64,000 nt of DNA from positions 124,001-188,000 of the forward strand of contig JABTVC010000001.1 of assembly GCA_015075005.1 (NCBI GenBank). Direction: 5' to 3'. The notes beneath the pieces were generated by a model. It was not told the DNA's origin, made no database searches, and worked only from the letters and a program-made list of their open reading frames with translations. Shown here piece after piece: positions 7,835 through 16,326 of this stretch. A program made the position numbers and the translations under genes. Positions within the stretch are counted from its first letter, which is position 1. Every line of letters begins with the position of its first letter. The DNA comes from Planctomycetia bacterium (GTDB taxonomy: Bacteria > Planctomycetota > Brocadiia > Brocadiales > Brocadiaceae).

Positions 7835-8710
7835 TCACCTCCTTTTTGCCTTATGATAAGCATCTAAGGCGCTTATTTCGTCTCTCTTTTTTATGTAATA
7901 TGCCTTTAACAAATCAAGCGGGTTTGTGTCTTTTTCGAAAGTCACAGAATTCAATCCAGCAGTATAACTAACCCAGAGTATCTCCTTATTAAACATTGCC
8001 TGTATTTTATCGAGGTATTCACAATATCGTCTTGTAGAAAGGTGTAATATCTTGCCAGGTGATTCCTTTAATCCCGTCAGTTCTGCAAGGTTTGAACTGT
8101 TTCTTTCATTTCTTTTTGCCCAATCCACAGTTATATATGCAACAACAATAGGGTCAAGCTTGTCTTCGGGAGGTTCAATTCGCCGGAATTGATTTGTGTC
8201 ATCCTCTACCATGATACCAAAAGATTTGCCAAGTCGTGTCTTTCTCATGGTTTGAAGGAGGGGAAGTACACCTAAGTTGTTTATGACTTTTTTCGTACTT
8301 GCTTTAAAATTTGATAGAACGATTTCAATATCACTTCGTGAAAAAGTTTGCTTTTCAAATTCGTTTACATACCAATAATAAAACCACAATTTATTTTTGT
8401 CTTGAGATAAATAATAATGAATAACCCAAAAAATACCATCTTCGCTAAAGTCAGCGTCATATTTATCTGTTAATTTCCCTAATTCTGTTAAATAAAAACA
8501 TTGTATTTTGTCTTTTTTAGACCTTTCTATTAGATTTGAGGATACTAACCAATCAACTAAAGCATCTATTTGCTTATTACCCATCCCCAGTTCCTGTCGA
8601 GCATTTTCCCTATTTTTATTAGAAAGAAACACAGGATCTGAACGAGCATATCTTAGGGCTTTTCTTAGCCACAGTTCTTCAATACCAAAAGTACCTGAAA
8701 TAAGACCCAT
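7835..8710 (-). CDS. DUF4007 family protein (SspB-like)
   Basis: This 291-aa protein starts MGLISGTFGIEELWLRKALR and contains SDIEIVLSNFKASTKKVINN and the C-terminal LNPLDLLKAYYIKKRDE-type ending of DUF4007 proteins. From memory, DUF4007 is found in SspB of the SspABCD phosphorothioate system and next to PAPS-reductase-like genes. Here it abuts exactly such a gene (8711-10360), one base apart. SspA and SspC homologues are not visible nearby. The frame is intact, but its partner is interrupted, so the pair may be inactive. Confidence 0.7.
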   Translation of the reverse strand: MGLISGTFGIEELWLRKALRYARSDPVFLSNKNRENARQELGMGNKQIDALVDWLVSSNLIERSKKDKIQCFYLTELGKLTDKYDADFSEDGIFWVIHYYLSQDKNKLWFYYWYVNEFEKQTFSRSDIEIVLSNFKASTKKVINNLGVLPLLQTMRKTRLGKSFGIMVEDDTNQFRRIEPPEDKLDPIVVAYITVDWAKRNERNSSNLAELTGLKESPGKILHLSTRRYCEYLDKIQAMFNKEILWVSYTAGLNSVTFEKDTNPLDLLKAYYIKKRDEISALDAYHKAKRR

Positions 8711-10360
8711 CTATTTACTCCTCGTTATTTTAAATGCTTTTATCGCAATACAGGGTTTTTTAATACATTTAAAACAGTTCGTACACTTACTTTCATCTAT
8801 TTCATACTTTTTAATTTCTAAAGATGAATATGCACTATATTCACACAAACTATGACATTGCCCACATAATGCACAAACTTGAAATCTACTTATTTGATTA
8901 TCGAGTCTTTGTAATAATAATTTTTTCTCTTTCTGTTGCAATATAATAGCTCTTATATGCTTTCGAGGTTTTGAAACCCTTAGCATAATCATTACTTCAT
9001 TCGTTTTTATATTACTTATAGAGTAATTAGCAATGATTCCATCGTCATATAATCTAACTAATTGCCCTAATGGTTTAAGATATTCCCAAAATGATTCATC
9101 CCATTCTTTTGATAGTGTATAATTGTAAGCGTTTTCTTCTGTGTCGCATTGACTTTTTGCCAATTCTATTGGCTTATTTCCATTCCCACCAGCTCTTACC
9201 TTCCATCCAATTGTTACAAAATCACCAGGATTTTTGTGGTTAATTTTAGTGGCATATCTCAATAGTAAGTCGTTCCATTTATCCGTGTTTTCACTATAAA
9301 TAGTATTGTTTACATAATCTGACCAACCTGTATTAAAAGGGCAATATAAACAACCGGCTCTTAAAAGCCCTTTTCTATACCCTGAACTAAATTGAATATG
9401 CCTCGTTAAAATATATAGTCATATTTCTGTATCATTCCATGTGAGAATAGGATTAACTAACACTTCATTTGCAACTTTATGATCAAATTCAATAGAATTA
9501 TATTTGCTTCTTCTTAAAGATTCTGTTTTTCTATTACCAACAAACGTTACAGTACCATTTCCATCGACCATGCCAATTAAAGACCCTAATGGGCCTGTTT
9601 TATGCGTGGTACAACACCATCGCAAGATCCTACTCGGAGGTCCTATTGCCTCAGCCAATTCAAAAAATCCCTTAGGTGGTTTAGCAGTAAGAAAAGGTAT
9701 TATTGGATTTTCTTCTTTAAATCGCTCAATGACTTTATAAGTATCGGGGTTCTCCATTGTGGTATCGCTAAAAATATGTATTATTTTTGAACCCAACGCA
9801 AGTTTCACAAGATGGGATACGACACATGAATCTTTTCCACCAGAGAAAGACACGATCGGTAGTCTTTCATGAAATGTTTTTACTGCTGATTCTATAAACT
9901 CAATAGCGTGGTATTCCAATCTATTTAATGACGTTTGATTTGCTTTTTTCAACCTTGATATGATTGTTTCTGAACGTAAAGGATTTTTGGGTAGATGAGT
10001 GCTTTTTCCCCAAAATTTTACTTCTAAAGGTTCACCATCTGTTAATCCTTCTGTTGTAAAAATCCTTTCACCATTGTAGAAATAATTTCTTTTTGCCACC
10101 CAAATGGATAAATCTGGCAAAGAAAGCCATTTTGATCTTGAGCGAGATTGTTTTTTAATGAAATCCAGTTCTTCTTTAAAAACCGGTCTTAAAAAACTTT
10201 TGGATACAATAATGCCCTGCTTACGGCAATTTTCACATTTTTCCTGAATCAGGGGAACATTACACTTTTGGCACCAGTAAGTGGAATTGGGCTTTCGAGC
10301 GCCGTATTTCAAGAGATTTTGAATATTCGGGTTTATGGTTTTCATATTAAATTTTCTCAA
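8711..10360 (-). pseudogene. PAPS reductase/DndC-SspD-like protein with a 4Fe-4S domain, interrupted by one TGA
   Basis: One uninterrupted frame apart from TGA at 9419-9421. The upstream 313 codons start with a zinc-finger-like CQKCNVPLIQEKCENCR and carry the PP-loop SFSGGKDSCVVSHL, which binds ATP. After the TGA the same frame continues LYILTRHIQFSSGYRKGLLR, AGCLYCPFNTGW and a ferredoxin-like end CTNCFKCIKKPC. The stop falls in WNDTEI-x-LYIL, where relatives have Trp, so TGG to TGA is the simplest reading. Without it the protein is 549 aa, a sulfur-transfer enzyme like SspD/DndC. The first Met may instead be at 10345. Confidence 0.75.
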
Positions 10361-10622
10361 GCCACCATTTTGTCCGTGTTTTGGGTACTACGAAATATTT
10401 ACACCCCTCATGACCATGCCAGAAACAGCCGTGAATAAATAAAACCGTTTTGTATTTCGGGAAGACAAGGTCTGGCTTGCCAGGTAACATTTTATCATGA
10501 AGTTTATACCGAAAACCATTCCCAAACAGGAATTTCCTGACTATGATTTCCGGTTTTGTGCCCTTGCTCCTGATCATGGACATATTATAACTTCTGGTTT
10601 TCTTGTTGTGAACGTCTGCCAT
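10347..10622 (-). pseudogene. vsr: vsr, copy 3, truncated
   Basis: 91 residues, nearly identical to copy 1 (blocks SYNMSMIRSKGTKPEIIVRK, MLPGKPDLVFPKYK, HGCFWHGHEGCKYF), but the frame ends at WWLEKI where the PAPS-reductase-like gene begins. Only two thirds of the protein is present, so it is probably a junction scar. Copies 1 and 3 form about 280-bp direct repeats some 4.4 kb apart. Confidence 0.75.
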
Positions 10623-10720
10623 GAATTTTAGTTTTCCTGATAATCAGGTATTTTCTTTATTCCTGGTTTCTTTGGCAATTTGATTGCTTTTCTTTTTATC
10701 TGCAAAGTTCTAACAACTGT

Positions 10721-10954
10721 CTATTCAAGTTTTGTTTGACCTTTTCGCTGTTTCTTTTCAAAATGCTCTTCTGCCTTCTTGTAAATTTCATCTACAGTCA
10801 TTCCTTCAAATAGCTCTTCCTGAAGTTTCAAGGAGTCTCTCTTTTCGTAGGTAATCTGAGACAGAAATCTCATAGCATCAACTTCACCCAGGTTTTTAAA
10901 CAAAACACTCAACCCTTTCTTTTTTATTTCAAAATCAGTTGCCATTTCAGCCAT
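10721..10954 (-). CDS. Putative antitoxin of a PIN toxin
   Basis: This 77-aa, highly charged protein (KKKGLSVLFKNLGEVDAMRF, LKLQEELFEGMTVDEIYKKA) follows the PIN gene by one base. Small proteins of this type, with 'G...L...LG.VDAMRFL', are common partners of PIN toxins. The strong coupling supports an antitoxin role. I do not have a firm family name. Confidence 0.55.
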   Translation of the reverse strand: MAEMATDFEIKKKGLSVLFKNLGEVDAMRFLSQITYEKRDSLKLQEELFEGMTVDEIYKKAEEHFEKKQRKGQTKLE

Positions 10955-10955
10955 T

Positions 10956-11399
10956 TTAACTCACCTCCCAATCTTCAATAAATTTTAAAGGATTCATTAT
11001 CTTGAAATTTATCCCCAATTCCGAAGATTTCTTTATTAGTTTTTTATCGCAGGTTAAAAAATATTCAGCCTCTCCTTTTAAAGCACAGGCAAGATGGATA
11101 GCATCTCTTGGTCTTATACCAATTGTTTCAAATTCCCTTGCCTTAGCAATAATGAAATCGTCAGGAACTACCGTCTCATTTGCAAGAGCAGATGCCATTT
11201 CTATTTCTTGCCTTACATCATTGTAAGGATTCAGGCTGTTTTCGTAGTCAATCATAAAAGACCATAAAAGAGAAAATTCTCCTTCTTTTATTCTCTGTAA
11301 AACAGAAAAGATGGCTATCGTTTCAAGTCGTATTCTTACCTGTACCTGATCATCAAATGGCCGATTATAAATATTCATATCAAGATAAATTTTAGTCAT
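10956..11399 (-). CDS. PIN-domain toxin
   Basis: This 147-aa protein starts MTKIYLDMNIYNRPFDDQVQ, with the first metal-binding Asp. It also has FETIGIRPRDAIHLACALKG and AEYFLTCDKKLIKK, with the remaining acidic residues of a PIN RNase. These proteins cut RNA and are held in check by the adjacent small protein. The order is toxin first, antitoxin second. The sequence appears full length and intact. Confidence 0.8.
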   Translation of the reverse strand: MTKIYLDMNIYNRPFDDQVQVRIRLETIAIFSVLQRIKEGEFSLLWSFMIDYENSLNPYNDVRQEIEMASALANETVVPDDFIIAKAREFETIGIRPRDAIHLACALKGEAEYFLTCDKKLIKKSSELGINFKIMNPLKFIEDWEVS

Positions 11400-11706
11400 G
11401 TATCACCAGTCTTTAACATCCCCATTGCCTGAAATTTGTTTTAATATCCAAATCTTTCAATTGACTGTCAGAAACTTTCCAACCATTTTCATAAAAATTA
11501 ACACCTCTTTGTCTGCATCAATAAAAGGAGTTTCCTGACCATAATTTCCGGTTTGTGTCCTTACTCTTGATCATGGACATATTATAACTTCTGGTTTTCT
11601 TGTTATGAACGCCTGCCATGAATTTTTTCCGAATAATCAGGCATTCTCTTTTTCTCCGGTTTCTTTGGCTATTTTCAAAGCCTCATCGTAAATAATTTTG
11701 GAGATT
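11400..11706 (-). other. Gap with a fourth vsr scrap and other remnants
   Basis: From ATG at 11619 the minus strand reads MAGVHNKKTRSYNMSMIKSK and then slips frame, so only about 100 bp of vsr remain (about 11520-11619). Just upstream, KIIYDEALKIAKETGEKENA and a stop recall the sequence preceding copy 2 (KLKIVYDEILKLTKEIGNKG). The repeated block therefore includes the tail of an unknown upstream gene. Nearer 11400, NFYENGWKVSDSQLKDLDIK is another unassigned scrap. Confidence 0.6.
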
Positions 11707-12087
11707 CTAAAGTCCTGTTTTGATCATTTCATTAATACAATCTCTTTTATAATTTTTAATCTTGCCAACTTTTTTCTCCAGAACAGAAGAACGCATTTTC
11801 TTCATGCCTTCTGTTTCTTGAATTGCTGCTTTCCATGTGCTATCTATCTCGCTCTTGTGTTCATAGTAGTATGAAAGTGCATCATGAATCTGCGGGAGGT
11901 TTATCTGTGGTAGTGCAACTATTATATCTTCTGGAGACTGCTCCATGATTTCGTATCGAATGGCTATATCCAGCACCCGGATACCTGTCCCAGAAATAAC
12001 TGGCACACCACCTCTTATTTTTTTATTTCTTGTTTCTTTTGCAATTTCTAGAAAATGATGGTCGTGGGTAAAGATAACTGTTTTCAT
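11707..12087 (-). CDS. Chimeric DUF433 protein with a DUF5615-like N-terminus
   Basis: This 126-aa frame. Residues 1-22 (MKTVIFTHDHHFLEIAKETR) look like the 'V+FT.D.DFL.+A' segment from the middle of DUF5615 toxins. From residue 24 on it is DUF433: GGVPVISGTGIRVLDIAIRY, SPEDIIVALPQINLPQIHDA, LSYYYEHKSEID. The normal operon order is antitoxin then toxin, so this in-frame fusion joins parts of two modules, probably by deletion. Whether it is expressed is unknown; the ATG is at 12087. Confidence 0.6.
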   Translation of the reverse strand: MKTVIFTHDHHFLEIAKETRNKKIRGGVPVISGTGIRVLDIAIRYEIMEQSPEDIIVALPQINLPQIHDALSYYYEHKSEIDSTWKAAIQETEGMKKMRSSVLEKKVGKIKNYKRDCINEMIKTGL

Positions 12088-12110
12088 AGATGATGCACAC
12101 TTGAAATGTT

Positions 12111-12830
12111 GGCTCTTCAGTAAAATCTATGGGTAAAAAGGCAAAAAGAGTGTGCATCTGTTGTCCAATTTGGTTAAATGAATGAAACACCAATCCCATT
12201 CATTCCAAAGGAGGAGCAACAGATGCACCTAAAGACTATATTGAATAAATGTAATAAATTCAAGTCCTTTGTGTATTCGGATATTCACTATAAGGATGGA
12301 AACGAAGGACAGGTTATAGAAATCGACATCAATCCCCGCAGGAATTCAAGAGCCGTATGTTCAGGCTGTCACAAACCAGGCCCAACCTACGACACCATGA
12401 GAGAGTCTCGCCGGTTTGAATTTATTCCCTTTTGGGGTGTTTCTTTCTATTTTCGTTACCGGATGAGAAGAGTGGGTTGTACAGATTGCGGTGTGAAGGT
12501 GGAAGAGGTTCCCCGGGGAACTGGCAAAATGAGCTAACAAAACTTGGAAGTGATTAAAAAAAGAGCCCTCACAAGCGATTACTTAAGGAGGATTTCCCGT
12601 TGTTTTGGGAGTATGTGTCTCCCTATTGGGCCGGAGTATTTCTTGACTGCTGGTGTACCAGAGTAATGATATCCAAAATAGAACCAATGAAAAAAGTTGC
12701 TAAAACACTTCGAAACCATAGGGAGTTAATTCTTAACTGGTTTCTGGCAAAAAAGCAGTTTTCGTCTGGTGTCGTTGAAGGATTAAACACCAAAGTGAAA
12801 TTGACTATCAGATTTACTAATTTCTTCTAA
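12111..12830 (+). mobile_element. ISL3-family insertion sequence remnant
   Basis: GGCTCTTCAG at 12111 resembles the inverted-repeat end of the intact-length ISL3 copy at 14258. Inside are the two ends of an ISL3 transposase, but the element has lost its middle and its right end. The region is interrupted on the right by the DUF5647-associated genes. Confidence 0.65.
12178..12830 (+). pseudogene. ISL3 transposase, internal deletion and 3' truncation
   Basis: The first frame (12178-12537) holds the N-terminal zinc-finger part, including AVCSGCHKPGPTYDTM and CTDCGVKVEEVP. The second frame (from about 12570) holds C-terminal helices DFPLFWEYVSPYWAGVFLDC, EPMKKVAKTLRNHRELILNW and SSGVVEGLNTKVKLT. 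The whole DDE catalytic core of about 250 aa is missing. The last residues (RFTNFF) replace the normal RKAYGFR ending. Confidence 0.75.
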
Positions 12831-12979
12831 AGAGAAATTCATTTTGCCCTCAAAAATACCATATAAATCAGACAATGTCCTTCTTTTCTTTTCTTTTTTC
12901 TGAAAGTTATTTTAGCCTTTAAAACCCTTAGCTGTTGTTCAAGGCTTTCAATCTGTAATTTTATCAACGCATCTATCAT
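12812..12979 (-). pseudogene. Small antitoxin-like gene, frameshifted
   Basis: From ATG at 12979 the frame reads MIDALIKLQIESLEQQLRVL KAKI. After an A-rich run, the next frame continues RRTLSDLYGIFEGKMNFSLE EIS. The 'T..DLYGI..GK...S.E+I' ending is typical of small antitoxin-like proteins. It follows the DUF5647 gene by 12 bases. A single indel in a poly-A stretch separates the halves, and the end runs into the ISL3 remnant. Confidence 0.5.
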
Positions 12980-12991
12980 AATTTTAAAAAT

Positions 12992-13261
12992 TTATGATAG
13001 AACAACTTCGGGTCTTATGAGTCTTGATTTTGGCGGTTTTAACCCCTTCACTTTAATATAAACAACTTTCTGTTCTGGTTCTCTCTGTTTATTAGCTAAT
13101 TGTATACACCAGTTGTTATACTCATCGTCTCCGTAAACTTGCAAAATAATCTGGGCATTCTTTGGAATTTTTTTTGCGAATTCAGGATGTTCAATAACGT
13201 ATCGGTCAAACTCTGCAACCAATATAGCATGTTTTTTTTCCAATATATCTGTATCTAACAT
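12992..13261 (-). CDS. DUF5647 family protein
   Basis: This 89-aa protein contains AILVAEFDRYVIEHPEFAKK, IPKNAQIILQVYGDDEYNNW and VVYIKVKGLKPPKSRL, matching the small DUF5647 family, whose function is unknown. The distribution of the family and the next small gene suggest a toxin-antitoxin-like module. TTTGGAGGGTAAATAG precedes the ATG at 13261, a good ribosome-binding site. Confidence 0.65.
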   Translation of the reverse strand: MLDTDILEKKHAILVAEFDRYVIEHPEFAKKIPKNAQIILQVYGDDEYNNWCIQLANKQREPEQKVVYIKVKGLKPPKSRLIRPEVVLS

Positions 13262-13424
13262 CTATTTACCCTCCAAAAAACGTTTTTGGTAGACTTTCCA
13301 ATTTTCTTTTTTATCTTCATCTGCAAAAGTTAAGGCTTCAGAGAGGCTTAAATGAAGTGGTAAAGCCTGCTGCTACACCAGGAAATGGGCTATGCTCTTT
13401 AAAGCTTTCAATCTCGTTATTTTA
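13262..13424. other. Spacer with no recognisable gene
   Basis: Short open scraps only; nothing assignable. It ends at the left direct repeat of the tRNA-Ala-linked island. Confidence 0.4.
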
Positions 13425-13552
<128 letters not shown>

Positions 13553-13627
13553 AAAAATTCCAAGCCATCGAACGTTTTTTAGTTTAGTTTTAAGTGTTTT
13601 ATTTTGTTTGGGTTGCCATTGAAAATC

Positions 13628-13688
13628 AAAAATTCACTTTTGTTTGTTTTGTACTGGTTTGGGATATTGTGTTCACATTTTGTTCACA
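13628..13688 (-). repeat. 60-bp repeat, possible integrase-tail remnant, copy 1
   Basis: About 60 bp recur with few changes at 16236-16297. Read on the minus strand both encode the same short peptide, NVNTISQ.STKQTK, followed here by VNF and a stop. The position just inside the left att repeat makes the C-terminal tail of a tyrosine integrase a possible source, but no catalytic integrase residues are visible. Confidence 0.4.
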
Positions 13689-13743
13689 ATCATTCATTAG
13701 CATTGAGTTTTGAAATTTCAAAACTAGCGCTCCCCAAATAGGA

Positions 13744-13997
13744 TTATCGGTAAATGTCTTTGCGATGTCTAATGCGGTATATCGTGATAATCTTTTGTTT
13801 TTCATCAACGGTGTAAATTACCCTGAAATCACCTACACGTAATCTGTACTTGTCTTCGCCCTTTAATTTTTTAGATTGAGGATAAGGATGGGGATTATTT
13901 TTTAAAGCTAAGATGGCCTCGTCGATTTTTAAAAGAAGGGGTTGGAAATATTATCAAGTTCTTTCCTTGCCGATTTTTTGATAATTAACTTATACAC
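13744..13997 (-). pseudogene. RelE/ParE-family toxin, frameshifted
   Basis: From GTG at 13997: YKLIIKKSARKELDNISNPF, a frame slip, then KIDEAILALKNNPHPYPQSK KLKGEDKYRLRVGDFRVIYT and IITIYRIRHRKDIYR with a stop. This is the complete RelE fold order; the RLRVGDFRVIY motif is diagnostic. RelE toxins cut mRNA on the ribosome. The single indel near 13935 could be a sequencing error. The antitoxin gene precedes it. Confidence 0.7.
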
Positions 13998-14002
13998 TAT
14001 AA

Positions 14003-14219
14003 TTACGACATTCTTTTATTACTATAGTTTTCGTAATCTTCGTTGGGCTCATTTTTTCTGTCTTCAATAGATTTTATATCTGATAAGTCCTCAAGTAATT
14101 CCTCCAACCGGTTGAGCTTCTTCAATTTCAATAATTGCTGCTACCTTGCGTCCATGATCATCGATAATATATTGCTTAACCTTAACGGGTTTATTTTCTT
14201 GCTTCACAGTTGTAACCAT
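14003..14219 (-). pseudogene. RelB/Phd-like antitoxin, frameshifted
   Basis: ATG at 14219 after GGAGC; the frame reads MVTTVKQENKPVKVKQYIID DHGRKVAAIIEIEE, slips by one, then LKKLNRLEELLEDLSDIKSI and ends NKRMS. The 'DD.G+.+A+II.+EE' block is the usual antitoxin N-terminal domain. It sits six bases upstream of the RelE gene. Only one indel (near 14118) breaks it. Confidence 0.6.
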
Positions 14220-14257
14220 ATTTTTGCTCCTTTTAAAATTAAACAGTCAAACTTATT

Positions 14258-15621
14258 GGCTCTTCAGGCAAGTGAGTGGGTAAATTTTTGCATTTTTATA
14301 TCCCTGGTAGCATGCAAGTAAGAATTTTCAGCCAAAGATATTCCTCATCTCTCAGACCGTATGCCCTTCTCTGTATCACCTGAATCTTGTTATTAAGACC
14401 TTCGACAAAGCCTAAAGCGCACTTTGTTCTCAGGTCTGCTGTATGCTGCAATGCCATCCCAGTGTTTCTCTATCATTTCTGCAAACTTCTCGTAAGGCTT
14501 TAACCGTTGCCACTTCAACGATTCCTTCCAGTTATCGAAAACTTCCTTGACCATCCCTCTGTCTTATAGCTCCATAACTGTCCAAAGGATTCCTCAACAG
14601 ATAGGCAGTGTTGAGCCGTTTGTTTGCCATGAGTAGCTTCTTTAACGACTTGCGTCCATCAAGGGTGAGGTTCTCTCTGTTCGATAGAAGCGTATATTTC
14701 TGACCTTTGATATACGAACGTTCTTTACCTGAAAGCCGTGCATATTCCATCTTCCGCACTTTGTCCAACGCTTCCCCAAGATGCCTCATTACATGAAACT
14801 TGTCATAAAGAATCGCAGCATGAAACGCATTCTCACTCGTTGACTTCTCAAATGCCTTCCACATATCCATTACTGCCAACCGTAGCTTTTTACCTTCTTT
14901 GCACCAAGCCACTGGTAAAATAGATCAAGACTCTCTTTGACCTATCCTTTCCTCCAAACCAAATCGGCCTTCCACGCTCCAAATCGCTTACCACTATCCG
15001 ATAGGTATGCCTTTCCTTATAGATATTTCGTCTATACCAATTACACGAGGTGCTGCTACTGGATACCTCCGAAGTTGCTTCTTCATTCTCTTTGTCTAAT
15101 GTCTTCACCGTATCCCAGTCCAGCCTGAAATCCTTCGCCACATCCTTTACGGTCATAGTCCTGCACTTCCGTCCCACAGAACAGGCAAATCGCTTCGTGT
15201 AAAAGGGGATTGTCCGCAAGCCATTCCAGTTTTTCCTGCTTCACCTTTCCGCACTTCCGACATAATACTCGCCGTACCTCCACTTCCAGGTAAATCCGTG
15301 CATCTCCACAGGATAAATCCCGTACCCGACGCTCCTTCTTGTCGTATTGACTCCAATGAATCTTTCCACAACACCCGCATACCGTTTTTTTTGTCCGCTT
15401 AAGTCTTATATCGCGGGCATTTGAGTCTCCAAATATCCCCTTAATTTCTGCTCTCGGAACAAACCTGTAAACTGATATTCGTCCAGCAGTCGTCTCTTTT
15501 TTTTTCCATTTAATTATCATACAGTTTTTTTTGCTCATAAAAAACTCCTTTTTCCCTTGTTCTATGCTATGTTGCAGTCACTTCATGGCTTATTTTTACC
15601 CACTCACTTGCCTGAAGACCC
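14258..15621 (-). mobile_element. ISL3-family insertion sequence, 1364 bp, with 8-bp target duplication
   Basis: The ends are inverted repeats: GG(C/G)TCTTCAGGCAAGTGAG and GTGGGTAAA. Directly outside are identical 8-bp direct repeats AACTTATT (14250-14257 and 15622-15629), the target duplication length typical of ISL3. The insertion point lies just upstream of the RelBE promoter region. The single transposase gene inside is on the minus strand and carries indels. Confidence 0.9.
14300..15538 (-). pseudogene. ISL3 transposase, several frameshifts
   Basis: Zinc-finger N-terminus (TVCGCCGKIHWSQYDKKERR, CRKCGKVKQEKLEWLADNPL), then the HTH part (MTVKDVAKDFRLDWDTVKTL) and DDE core (HTYRIVVSDLERGRPIWFGG, KKLRLAVMDMWKAFEKSTSE, AAILYDKFHVMRHLGEALDK). 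The pieces lie in different frames at about 15190, 14920 and 14550 onward. All conserved regions are present. Either the element is recently inactivated or the indels are sequence errors. Confidence 0.8.
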
Positions 15622-15629
15622 AACTTATT

Positions 15630-15886
15630 AAAGGACATTAACTAATCCATTTTTTAAAATTATACTCTTTTTAAAGTGTATGGCAATAAATTTTGCCTTA
15701 AAACATTCTTATTTTTGCATTAGTGAGGTTTAAGTTGACATGTGTTGAATGTTGATATACTATGTTGTAGAGTTATTCAATGATATTTTATAAGTTCAGA
15801 AAAAAGTAAAAAGAAAAAAGCCAAAGAAAGACTATTTTCAAGTCAAGAAGTTTATATTAGCTCTCAAATTATAAATGAGGTGTAAC
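15630..15886. other. Spacer upstream of a UPF0175 gene
   Basis: A/T-rich, no gene seen. It contains the displaced upstream region of the RelBE module, separated from it by the ISL3 element. Confidence 0.4.
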
Positions 15887-16138
15887 ATGGCAACATTAAC
15901 AATCGAATACCCGGATGAAATCCTGGTATCATTAAAAGAAACAAAAGACGATTTTTCTCACGAATTGAAAACAGCGGCAGCAGTAAAGCTTTATGAGGTT
16001 GGTAAGCTATCGTCCGGTAAGGCAGCACGGCTTGCAGGCATGGATAGGATTTCTTTTTTAAAAGCACTAGGCAAATACCAGGTATCCATTTCAACATTAG
16101 AAGAATTTAAAGAGGATATGAAAGTTGACATCGACTAA
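15887..16138 (+). CDS. UPF0175 family antitoxin (orphan)
   Basis: This 83-aa protein: MATLTIEYPDEILVSLKETK, ELKTAAAVKLYEVGKLSSGK and AARLAGMDRISFLKALGKYQ, the complete UPF0175 fold. The start at 15887 follows GAGGTG at seven bases; an upstream ATG at 15875 lacks such a site. No DUF3368 toxin follows, unlike the pair at 7071-7830, so the antitoxin is an orphan. Confidence 0.8.
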   Translation: MATLTIEYPDEILVSLKETKDDFSHELKTAAAVKLYEVGKLSSGKAARLAGMDRISFLKALGKYQVSISTLEEFKEDMKVDID

Positions 16139-16235
16139 AAAGTGAGGACGTTTATAAAGATATTTTACTGCAAACTCGAGAGGCATAAGGCGATTTTTTC
16201 TGAATCAAATAATACACAATACTTGATTGAGAATT

Positions 16236-16297
16236 AAAAATTCACCTTTGGTTTGTTTTGTACTGTTTTGGGATATTGTATTCACATTTAGTTCACA
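16236..16297 (-). repeat. 60-bp repeat, possible integrase-tail remnant, copy 2
   Basis: Second copy of the segment at 13628-13688, same orientation. Here the short peptide NVNTISQNSTKQTKGEF is read on the minus strand. It follows the UPF0175 orphan and precedes HicAB. Confidence 0.4.
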
Positions 16298-16326
16298 TTT
16301 CTATTAATTTGAAATGTATAGCATTA

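Noticed and set aside
9419..9421. TGA read as selenocysteine or programmed readthrough in the PAPS-reductase-like gene
   Set aside because: The position is Trp in relatives, not Cys, and no SECIS-like hairpin follows. A nonsense mutation or sequence error is simpler.
14043..14321. Plus-strand 92-aa frame across the RelB region
   Set aside because: It is antisense to the antitoxin remnant and runs into the ISL3 end; composition is not protein-like.
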